This document shows positions 55,017-64,000 of a DNA stretch of 64,000 nt, one piece after another (the stretch's first letter is position 1; the number at the start of each line of letters is the position of its first letter). The position numbers were made by a program, and so were the translations under genes. The notes under the pieces are model-generated. The model did not search any database, had not been told where the DNA came from, and saw nothing but the letters and a program-made list of their open reading frames with translations. The DNA comes from Pholis gunnellus (taxonomy: Eukaryota > Chordata > Actinopteri > Perciformes > Pholidae). The stretch covers positions 1 to 64,000 of the forward strand of contig OU342819.1 in assembly GCA_910591455.2 (NCBI GenBank), written 5' to 3'.

Positions 55017-57858
55017 ATGAGTAGTTTTTGCAGCAGCTCACTCTTTTCTGCAACACAGTCTATGATTTTCTCACTGTCCAGCATCTGCAAAACATCTGTC
55101 TGAGTGGCCATCTGTCACAGGACATGGTGGAGGACTCAAGCGCAGACCAGACAGAGTAGCGTGCAACAGATATTTAATGAGATGAAACCAGTACAGGAAA
55201 CTCACAGGACACAACAGGGGATCCACGGACAAGACAAGAGACGAGGGGGGGAAATCCAGCAGGAACGAGATGGGGCAGGCAGACGGGACAACCGGGAACA
55301 GGACGACCAAAAGGGCGGGTAGACATGAAGCAATGATCTGGCAAGGAGTGACCGAGGGGCAGGAGTTTATGTAGAGGTTTGAACAGGTGAGGGGAGTTGT
55401 TGATGAGGGGGAAGTGCTTGATTCATGATCAGAGGCAGGTGAAGGGAATTAGACTGAGGGAGTAACTGACAGGTAGAATGAGGAGGGTGTGGAGCTACAC
55501 AAAGACACACGGAAGACAGAAGGCAAAGCCTAATCGTGACACCATCAACATAAAAGCCTCCAGGTACTGTTGAGAGAGTGAGCTCCTGAGCCTGTTTTTG
55601 ATTTATTTCAGCGTTGAAAAGCTTCGCTCGCATGCTACCTGTATGCAAGGCCTATGATGTGGTATGCATCTGTCAGGAGGTTGTACTGCTTCAGAACTCG
55701 GTAGCAACAGATTGGACAGTCCTTGCAAGATGAGCACTTTTTTTAAACCATCTCGGCCTCATCTTCAGCATCCTCCGGCCCGGGTTCTGTTGTCTTGGTA
55801 GTGTACTCCTCAAATACTGATGCCTTCAGCCTATCCCACTGTCGTGCCAGACTTTTGAGCTCGCTTTGTAACTCGGCCACTGTTGCCTTGTCATCAAATG
55901 GCAGCAAACACTTGCTCAACTCTTGGAGTGCTGCCTCTGGGAAACTATCGCCGTAGGATGTTACCTGGCTGAAGGTTTTCGGGTCCAGAAGTGCCAGATC
56001 AGCATACAAAGTGCCATTCTTGAGGAAACGCTGGTGCATGCTTCCTGCGACTGTGTCCATGATTTGATTGTGGACCTCAATCTTGTATGATGTTTCGGCA
56101 TCAGTCACAGCCTCATCTCGGGACATCTCTCCAGGCATGGATTTCTTCCTTCTTCCCCGTTTCTGTGGCAGAGTGGTCTCCACCTCCAGCTCAGTCTCCT
56201 CACTCTGCTCCTGTAGTTGATTGTTGGCCCACTAGACAAATTTGTCGGCCGCTGTCTTGACACTCTGGAAATCTCTAGTCATATCCTTCAGCTCTGCTTC
56301 TGCAGCCGCAATCATCCGATGAGCTGTCAGGATGTCCATTCCACTTGTCTGAAGGTATTTAGAGACTGGTGACGTGACCTGGAAAATTCGCAGGAAGATC
56401 TGAGCTGTAATTATAGTCTCATACTTCAGAAGCTGGCCGATGTATCCCTGTGCATTGACTCGTGCCGTGGCATTGATGGTCTCTCCATCTTGACTGGCTG
56501 AGACGGTGTGGAGGACATCAACATACAGGGCCCCGTCTGGCTTTCCAAAAGAGCCAAACACCTTTGTTACAGCTGCATCTTTGGACCACCAGCGCGTTTC
56601 TCCTATCGAGGTGAGACGTCTGCGTCTTGGGTCTTTGCTCTCCTCCCAGATATTCATCCTCTGGTAGGACTCTCTGAAGAAGACAGCAATGTTGTCCATC
56701 AGGGAAAAAAGAGAGCCACTTGGCAGTACACACTGTGTTGTGTCTGACAGCACAAGGTTTAGGATGTGTGAATAGCACCACACATGGATTTGAGTCGGGC
56801 ACTTTTCGGAGAGCAGTGCAGAGAAGCCTTTATATTGGCCTTGCATATTGGAGGCTCCATCAGTGGAATTTCCAATACACCGCTTCACATCCAGACCCAT
56901 GGTCTCCAGCACGTCATTCCCAAGTTGGGCAAAGTACTGCCCAGTGGATGCCTCACATCTCATCACAGCAACTAGTCGCTCATGAACAGTGTCTGTCACA
57001 TACCGTATGACAACAGAGCACTGATCGTGGGCTGTGATGTCCTGTGTGGTGTCGATCTGGACCGACTACATTCCAGATTCCCGGACTTCAGCAGCGATGG
57101 TAGTTTTCATTAGGCGTTGAATGGTGGTGATGGTGTAGTCGATGGTCGTTTTGGATAGGAGAGTGACAAGGGCACCTCTACCTCCTCTTGAACCAGACTG
57201 GTGTATCTGCTTGCTCTTTTCGATGCAGACAGTGAGGTGTTCCTTGAGACAGACCTCATACTTTCCCAGTAAAACTATGATTTCCAAAAAGTTACCATGG
57301 TCAATGGTGTCGTCATCAAGTGTGTATGCTGCCTCTCCCTGCTTGCCTCTGTAGCTCAAACCTCTTTTGTCGATGCGCTTCATCACATCTATAATGCGCT
57401 CCAACACTTGTCGCCTCCTGCAGATTTGCTCTCTGTGAAGCGACATCTGAGGTCCCATGAGAAGGTCCTGGATCGTGCTTCTTGAAGATCTGTGGAAATA
57501 TGCCTCAGCGCAACCTCTGTGTAGGTGGCTCTTCTCATGCTCTTCAACTCTCTGGTGTACGTGTGTGAGGTTGGACATGCCAGTGATGAAAGAGCTGCTT
57601 TCTCTGGGATTAGCAAAAGCCAGACAAAGGGAACAGAAGAGGGCTTCTTTGTCTTGACTGTATGATAGCCATTTTCTGTTTGTGCCATCTTTGCAAAAAT
57701 AAGCTCTCTGCACTACAGCCTTGTCTGCCTTCTGCTGGGGGTGAAAACAGAAGAAGAGGTCTAATGTGTCTGACTTTGGCCTGGTGAAATAATCAAAATC
57801 TTGGCCTTCACTTTCTGTGTCATCCTGGCTGCTATCCCTGTCACTGTCATCTTCAGCC
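55017..57858 (-). pseudogene. hAT-family transposase gene, decayed and split
   Basis: Minus-strand coding sequence, read from 57858 (possibly an exon start after an AG) to 55017. In order: acidic start SDRDSSQDDTESEGQDFDYF; TTF-type zinc finger (KWLSYSQDKEALFCSLCLAF); DUF4371-like region (VQIDTTQDITAHDQCSVVIR); RNase H-like core (VKRCIGNSTDGASNMQGQYK, WCYSHILNLVLSDT); and the C-terminal dimerisation block CERSFSTLK then KNRLRSSLSQQYLEAFMLM, which resumes after the LTR as ATQTDVLQMLDSEK up to TAG. Inactivating changes are TAG codons at about 57067 and 56232, TAA near 55743, a frameshift near 55630 and the solo LTR. The family cuts and pastes DNA. It resembles ZMYM1-like hAT proteins. Confidence 0.85.
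55113..55541 (-). mobile_element. Solo LTR with 5-bp target duplication CCATC
   Basis: A 429-bp unit with TGTCAC...GTGACA ends. CCATC occurs immediately before (55108-55112) and after it (55542-55546). On the minus strand it starts TGTCACGATTAGGCTTTGCC and carries CCTCATTCTACCTG-type pyrimidine-rich DNA, a layout seen in fish Gypsy-type LTRs. It splits the hAT transposase between FMLM and ATQTD. Confidence 0.9.
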
Positions 57859-57950
57859 TACATGAGTGGTAAATAGGGATTATTATGGTAGTATGTTAAA
57901 CCATTGACACCATCAGCAAACTATGGTAGTATTTAGTATTAGTATCCCAG

Positions 57951-58235
57951 GTGAAAAAAAGTACACTTAATTACATTAAATTGAAGTGTACTAAGTATAC
58001 TTTTTTGTAATTAACTTTCCACTATTGGTTAATACACTCAAAGTATATTAGATAAGTATACTTTAAATACATGTGCTAAATTGAAATACACTATTTTTGT
58101 ACTTAGTATATTAAAGTGTAACTTTGTGTAAAGTTGTACTTTAATATACTAAGTGTACTTTTTTGTACTAAAATGGCACACACTGAAGTTGTACTTAAGT
58201 ACATGTAAGTACTTTTCTGTACTAATTACTGTGTG
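57951..58235. mobile_element. Palindromic AAGTATACTT-rich MITE
   Basis: The left arm AAAAAAAGTACACTTAATTA pairs imperfectly with the right arm TAAGTGTACTTTTTTGTAC (58150-58168). The interior is built from AAGTATACTTT/AAGTGTACT words in both orientations. No coding sequence. The exact ends are uncertain. Confidence 0.6.
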
Positions 58236-59125
58236 GCCCTGGGTCTTATCTTAGCTCTGGGGCCCCTGACTGCTGCTTCCAGCAGCAGAATCATCAATCT
58301 AGTTAACATATTAACATTGTTTATAATGTTAGTGTTGTGTGTAACACGGTGATTTGAGCATAACAAGCTAGCTGGTTAACTTAAGCGTTATTTGACATAA
58401 GTTATTAGAAATTATAAGATTGCCCTCTTTACAACTACCACCATGGATAGCTTGCTCATCGATTGTAAGCAAGTGACTACAGCTAACATGTTAAATTAGA
58501 TAATCTCGATGATGACAACAGCGCCAGCTTGCTTATTTGACCAGATCATAACAGTCTCAATTTTGGACATTTATCTAGCTAACGTTAGTAAAGAAGATGG
58601 AAACCATGAGTGTGAATACAGATCGCGAGGAGTAGTATAAATGTCAGTCAGTGATTATTGACTACGGCGCCGTTGCCTTTACCTGAACTGTACTGTGTGC
58701 TGCTTTACCTGCACTGCTTTGTACCTACTGCGTTTTGCCATTAAAAGTTATTACCAACTGTTCCTGGTCTCCTATGTGCTGCTAATGGGTGCTACCACAA
58801 CCCATTACTCTTACTACTGTTGTTGCATTTTTGATTTATTGTACACTGCTAAAGGGCAATAAACTGAGGATGATGATGACAGCGGTAAGCAAAAACACTC
58901 GCATGGATTGGATTCACAGTGAATAGAAAATTAACATTTACAACACAAATCGACAGTCTTATTTACTAACTACCGACAATAGCTATTTGACACTCAACTA
59001 GTGTAATGAACATAGTTTTATAGAAAACAACCAGTTCTGACCCAGGATTCAAAGAAATTATAGATAATTATCTCTCATCAATAATATTATGTCCTGCTTT
59101 TGCAGGACTTGAACATTGCTTTGAT
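58236..59125. other. Intergenic DNA, nothing firmly recognised
   Basis: A segment with CCATTAAAAGTTATTACC and GGGCAATAAACTGAGG (58740-58870) looks like a retroposon 3' end but cannot be classified. No gene is supported. Confidence 0.35.
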
Positions 59126-59133
59126 AAAGCACC

Positions 59134-59974
59134 CAGAGATGGGCAGTATTTCTATTACTTGTATTTGAAATACGTATTTCAATTACTTTTGAGTATTTTG
59201 TAATTTGTATTTGATAGGGCGTAATTTGTAACAAAATACTTTAGAGTGGAGTAATTTTGTATTTAAAATACTCAAAATACTTTCTCCACGAATCAAAAAA
59301 CAGTTCACGAGTTCAGTCTTCAGATCTTCAAATTCAACGGATTATCTGTCAAGTTAAATATTGTATCTGAGTGTGACAGATTTCAACTAGCTTGATGTAT
59401 AATTTATGTCTGGGTCTGGCTACGTATATACATGGTGATGGTTATAATATCAAGTGATCGATGCTAACATGCTAATGACGCTAGCATGCTGTCTAGGCTA
59501 GTGCATAGCCAGTGTTTAGCAAGTTAACTTATCAGTCGAGTAGCTAGCTATAGGAAGAGGGAGATTGGGAGCTTGTATTTCATATGTGATGAATATTTTC
59601 TTTTTGATACAAAGCCAACATTTATGGGCTGTTAAGTCCCATTAATAAAAATATATATATACATTAATCAATCAAGTTGTTGTCTTTCAATAGCTTTGCT
59701 TAGTTACACTGACATTCTGTGACTGTTCTTCCTTTTTGTGGGGTTCACCAGAGCTTTGTGTACATTATAGACCAAACTTGAATGCTCTGCTATACCAAAT
59801 TGTGAGAAAACGGAAAATCCAGAAAAAAGTATTTCCTATATTTTAAATACAAAATACATGTATTTTGTTACATTTTCTGGCACCAGTATTTTGTATTTTG
59901 TTGTTATACATTTATTTGGGGGTATTTTGTATTTTGTATCAAAATACATTTTGATGTATTTTTGCCCATCTCTG
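59134..59974. mobile_element. Non-autonomous hAT-type element with 8-bp TSD
   Basis: An 841-bp unit with inverted ends CAGAGATGGGCA...TGCCCATCTCTG, flanked by perfect direct repeats AAAGCACC (59126-59133 and 59975-59982). The body is AT-rich with many AAAATACAAAATAC/GTATTTTGTATTTTG words in both orientations. No transposase. The 8-bp duplication places it in the hAT group. Confidence 0.9.
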
Positions 59975-60039
59975 AAAGCACCCTCGTTCTAACTCCGTTC
60001 CGCCCTTCAATGGACTCTATGGGTAAAACGGTCCTACAA

Positions 60040-61340
60040 TCACAAGCATGTATCGCCCAATAATAATTTGCAGTATAGCCGGTGAATCAGGACGTGCCTA
60101 CCGGAATAATTGCAAACCATGCATACTGCAGAGTTCAGCAGCCTGTCCAGCTTGTCCGGCCTGGAGAGTGATGCCCAAGATTCAACGGCAGCAGTGGTGG
60201 TATCACTTCCTTGGCTGCGAAGAGAGTAAGCCAGAACTCCAGCGAGACACCGTCAAGATCTCCACCCCAGCCGGCAATGCTCAGCCGCGGCTTCAGGACA
60301 TCCCGGCTGAGACACTGGCTTCGCTAGTAAGGATTGAAATGACAACAATATCTCATCTCTGTCCGGAACATCACCATACCATAAAACCCCACGTTAACAT
60401 CTCTCTGCTGGGACTTCCCGCTGGTGTGACCCCGCTTCCACAAAGGACAAGCCGATAAAACCTCAGGGTGTAGGGTCGCACGGAGATATCTTATCCCTGG
60501 CGTGTATCCCCCTCAACGACGACTTTGTTGTCCGCATGCTTCTGTCAGAGAGCAGGAAGCATCTGTCGCTGCTGCTGCGTTACAGAGAGACACTTGAATA
60601 TTTGAAATGATACTTCAGCTGGGGGTGCAGCTGGCTGCAGCAGCTAACAATCTGGGTGTGTTAGGCATGGCTGGCGTCTTTGGCTGCCTCCTCCCTTACT
60701 GTCTCAAACTGACATTTTGCACAGCAGCATCAGCCAAATTACTGATCTGATTCAAGGCCGCTGAAAGTCGTAGTAAGAGTAGGCTCCCGTCATGTGTGGC
60801 TGGAACTCATCATGCTACTGAGGACAGACCGGAATGAGCTCCTGGGAGCCCCTGTTGCCATGGAGTGGGTCTTTAAATTAATTTCATCTGTCACTCAGTG
60901 CTTTAAAGTTCTGGATGAGGAGAAATCACTGCTAAGACATTACCAGCTTTTTGCTCACCCTCAGAAAAAGCGGAGGCGAGACATAACACAACAGTGAGAT
61001 AGAGAGAGAGCATTGGCAGCACAGAACACCCGTGGCCTGTGCTGCCCTGTTTTCACAGGCTGCCTCGACCAAGGCATTCCAACAGAAGGCTCCCGCTTGG
61101 AGCAAAACGACAGAGCAGAGATGAGCCTATATGAGCCTGTCTATTGGAGGGAACATTGATGAATGCTATTACCAGCCATGATGTTGTCAGAAACAACACC
61201 TCACCCAGTACAGTGGCTTTACATAATATATCTAATCCCCGAACACAGGTTCTCTCTGGCACAACAGGAGGATTTGTCCCTGGGGATGGAGACATTTGCA
61301 CATGTATCAAGAAAGCTGCTTCACGCCGCTTAGCCTCATT
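60040..61340 (+). pseudogene. DIRS-like retroelement relic, gag side
   Basis: Scattered + strand readings. An open 136-codon frame (60048-60458, QPRLQDIPAETLASL) is unassigned. It is followed by SESRKHLSLLLRYRETLEYL and then by a segment with RHVWLELIMLLRTDRNELLG then APVAMEW (60790-60870) and HPQKKRRRD (60955), which resembles the C-terminal part of DIRS gag proteins. Placed here mainly because the DIRS recombinase follows. Confidence 0.4.
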
Positions 61341-61559
61341 CCTCTCCTATTAGAGACAGTGAGGCAGGTGCAGCTGTGGGTCATTCTGTAACCCCATGTT
61401 GCCACTTGGCACTGTGGTGTGCAGAAATGACTCCGTCTCCGGAGGTGGGTGCACTCCAGGCCTGGCTTCTAAGAGGGATAGGCTGAGGAGGGCTGGATTG
61501 TACAGGTTGTGCAGGCCATCCTGAAGGCAAGAGCAGGATCCACCATTGCCTGTTACAAG

Positions 61560-62015
61560 GCAAATTGGTCAGGGTTCCAATGCTGGTGAAGAAGCTAGAT
61601 GCCCTGTCGGTTGCAGTTGAGTATATTCTCTCCTTTTTACAGTATTTGGTCGATAGAGGGCTGTCGTATGTCACTGTTTAAGTGTAGGCAGCAGTCATTA
61701 CTTCCTGGCACAAGAGTTTTGGTGACAAACCGGTCTTTGGCCACCCTCTCGTGATGCGGTTCTTGCAAGGGGCCAAGAGACAATGCACGTTTTTTCGTAC
61801 CTGCTCCCTGCAGAACTGTCATTGGTGCTCGAGGCCTTGATAAATAGTCTATTTGAGCCTCTGAAGCGCACCTCTCTGAAGGCGTTATTATTCAAGACAG
61901 CTTTGCTGCTTATACTGACCCTCAGCTTAGAGAGTGTATGAACTAGCCACCCTGTCGGTGCACCCCAGTTGCTTGCTGCTTCGTGGTGACCACAGTGGGG
62001 CTTCCCCTTAGACCA
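61560..62015 (+). pseudogene. DIRS-like tyrosine recombinase fragment
   Basis: The + strand reads VEYILSFLQYLVDRGLSYVT, SWHKSFGDKPVFGHPLVMRF then LQGAKRQCTFF. After frame changes it continues EALINSLFEPLKRTSLKALL, FKTALLL and LATLSVHP. This is the order of the tyrosine recombinase of fish DIRS1-like elements (GHPLV-x-RFLKG, then SLK-x-L-x-FKTALLLALAS and LSVHP). No intact ORF; catalytic residues are not all readable. Confidence 0.6.
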
Positions 62016-62021
62016 GGGGTC

Positions 62022-62335
62022 AGCAACCTTTACTATCCAAAGAGCCATTTTGCCCTATTTTCCACCAAATAAAATTTGTCTGGAGCCGCAAAAGATATTT
62101 GATATCACAGCTTATAAAGTTTTATATAGTTATAGTATATATACAAAAACTATAGTTTTTTGTATTTATGAAATTATAGAACAAGAACAAAGACAACTCT
62201 TGACATTTTATTGCTAATTTCAGTAACGGAATCACAACAAACTCCAAGATAAGAGGTGTTTCCTTTGAAAGATTGTCGACTGTGCAAAAATCTAACAATG
62301 ACCGTAATTTATTTCCGTGTTGTTTTTTGTCAAAG
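62022..62335 (+). mobile_element. hAT-type element, one terminus
   Basis: Begins CAGGGGTCAGCAACCTTTAC, with AAAGAGCCATTTTG and CTGGAGCCGCAAAAG, a widespread hAT end also seen at 37053. It runs into the Harbinger-like element with no second terminus. Confidence 0.6.
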
Positions 62336-62340
62336 CCTGA

Positions 62341-62716
62341 GGCCATGTCCACACTAGTCCATTTCCATTTTAAACGCATGTCTTGCTACGTTTCCACTGA
62401 GCGTCCACACTACGCCAGCGTTCTCAAAGCACCGAAAATGGAGGAGTTTGAAAACGTTCCCAAGGATAGATAAGTTTGAAAACTCCGGGGTTGCTTAGTC
62501 GTGTGGACGGCATAAACGCATACATTTGGAAACGATCACTTGTTCACTACTTGATTGGTTCTTAGCAGTCATGATGTGTCCTTCCCTGATTCGTCACAGC
62601 CCTATCACGTGACCCTTACCCGGAAGATCACAAACAACAACAGCCTTGATTACGATCGACTACCAGGTTAATTCAACATGGACAACTGATTACAGGCGTT
62701 GCTGACCTTGTCTTTA
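62341..62716 (+). mobile_element. Harbinger-like transposon, 5' part
   Basis: Starts GGCCATGTCCACACTAGTCC and matches the reverse complement of 39120-39652. It keeps an interior segment (CCCGGAAGATCACAAACAAC, CAACATGGACAACTGATTAC) that the other copy has lost. It stops at GCTGACCTTGTCTTTA, where a LINE is inserted, and resumes at 63784. Confidence 0.7.
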
Positions 62717-63783
62717 TAAGGGGACGGACTTGGAGGAGTACAGGGCAGTAGTGGATGACTTTGTGGAGTGGGCCGGTAGAAATCACCTGCTTGTGAATGT
62801 GACCAAGACCAGAGAGATGGTGGTCGACTTTAGGAGGAAGACGATAGCTCCACAACCGCTGAGAGTTCTGGGAGAGGATGTGGACATGGTGGAGGAGCAC
62901 AAGTACATGGGTGTCTCCATCGACAATAGACTGAACTGGAAGACCAACATCAACGCTGTGTACAAGAAGGGGATGAGTCGACTCTTTTTCTTGAGGAAAC
63001 TTCGATCCTTCGACGTGTGCAGCAAGATGTTGGAGATATTCTACCAGTCTGTTGTTAAAAAATTATAATAATAAATTATACAAATTGTCAATATTGTGTT
63101 TTTGAACTATGGAATGTACCCATTAATATGTGTAAAATATAATACCTGTGCAAAATATATGCTTTTCCTGCTCGTCCTCTCAGACAGTCGCAGCAACATT
63201 TAATAGAAATGGTAAATTAACAGTGAAAACTCATCATAGCTTATATCTATGTATGTATGCGTGTGTTTTATATTATACTGTATATATATATTATACTGAA
63301 TTCCCTGTGAGGGTGACTAAAATAAGATGTTATTTACTGCTTTTTTTCGTGTTGGAATAAATGTTAAATATTTAACTGCAAAATAGTAATGCGTGTTTGA
63401 TACCTTAATTTTTTTGCATTAAATGATTCTGGGATGTTTGCTGAAATTGAGTGGATGGCCCTACCTAGAACATTTTCCACCAGCCGCCACTGATTCCTGC
63501 CCACTGCAATTAGACTATAACAAATCACCTCTGGCCAGATCATCCTTGACATGACTACACACTGCTACAACGTTAGATAATTTAATAATACCATTCTATT
63601 TTATTGTGCATTTTTTATTTTCTTTACATTTATTATATTCTGCTCTGTTATTTTATTATATTGTATTGAGCATCTTTCATACTTCATATTTTTATGTTTA
63701 CTCTGTAACTTCGTTTACTGCTGCTATAAACAAATTTCCCCCTGGGGATGAATAAAGTATACATCTATCTATCTATCTATCTT
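62717..63783 (+). pseudogene. Rex1/L2-type LINE RT 3' part and tail
   Basis: RT reading: EEYRAVVDDFVEWAGRNHLL, VNVTKTREMVVDFRRK, VEEHKYMGVSIDNRLNWKTN, then SRLFFLRKLRSFDVCSKMLE, with a stop near 63066. AT-rich DNA follows, and the 3' end is AAATTTCCCCCTGGGGATGA, ATAAAGT and (TATC)n ending about 63780. The LINE sits between CTTTA copies inside the Harbinger-like element. Confidence 0.75.
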
Positions 63784-64000
63784 TACTAGCAGCTGTTGTT
63801 CAGTTAAAGTCTGCATTATTACGGAGGAAGCTGTTGTTGGAGCGATTAGCGAGCGGCGTGTCCAGCGGCGTTATCAGACCATCGGAGCGGCCGTCTGAAG
63901 TCCCGGTTAGCAGCTTTAGGGAGGCTGATGGACACAAAACTGAGGACTTTCCTTTTCTTATCAATGCTTATTTTGTTCTGCACAACTATTGTGAAGTCTG
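63784..64000 (+). mobile_element. Harbinger-like transposon, 3' part (window edge)
   Basis: Resumes at ACTAGCAGCTGTTGTTCAGT and reads FLINAYFVLHNYCEV near 63955-64000, matching 39120-39375 in reverse. The element continues beyond the window. Confidence 0.7.

Overview
The window is vertebrate, almost certainly teleost, nuclear DNA. It holds one clearly recognisable host gene with introns, ankmy2, spread over 23.6 kb. The rest is dense with fish-type mobile elements: L2/Maui-like and Rex1-like LINEs, a Tx1-group LINE, tRNA-derived SINE, DIRS and Gypsy relics, solo LTRs, hAT, Tc1/mariner and Harbinger-like DNA transposons and MITEs. No bacterial-style operons, rRNA genes, tRNA genes or CRISPR arrays are visible.

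Region by region. 1-7652 is a tandem satellite of 41 complete units of about 185 bp, made of two interleaved monomer types and ending in an inverted monomer fragment. It is followed by a GAGTGA-rich minisatellite (to 8104) and a possible LTR (8266-8789). 8.8-11.2 kb holds only simple and locally duplicated sequence. 11.2-14.2 kb holds a four-exon candidate gene that I could not name; its third exon is off frame by one base. 14.4-16.1 kb is a Rex1-like LINE 3' end split by a solo LTR with a target duplication.

ankmy2 runs from 17096 to 40709 on the + strand in ten coding exons. They encode about 420 residues: ankyrin repeats, a conserved middle region and a complete MYND zinc finger. Its large introns (2, 5, 6 and 9) carry most of the mobile elements, including an L2 that hosts both a SINE and a second, oppositely oriented L2. 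The 5' splice site of intron 7 seems to have moved 27 nt upstream.

41-45 kb holds a MITE in a TA microsatellite and a degraded LINE with endonuclease and reverse transcriptase. 45.05-50.7 kb is a nearly full-length Tx1-group LINE on the minus strand, with two ORFs broken by indels, bounded on both sides by (GA/TC)n. 51-53.7 kb is repeat debris. 53.6-54.9 kb is a local duplication in which one copy carries a Tc1-type MITE and the other keeps the empty site. 55.0-57.9 kb is a decayed hAT transposase gene interrupted by a solo LTR. 59.1-60.0 kb is a hAT-type element with a perfect 8-bp target duplication. 60-62 kb is a DIRS-like relic. 62.3 kb to the end is a Harbinger-like transposon (a second copy lies inverted at 39.1-39.7 kb) split by a Rex1-like LINE.

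Coordinates of element edges are by eye. Family names come from recognised protein motifs and termini, not from a database search.
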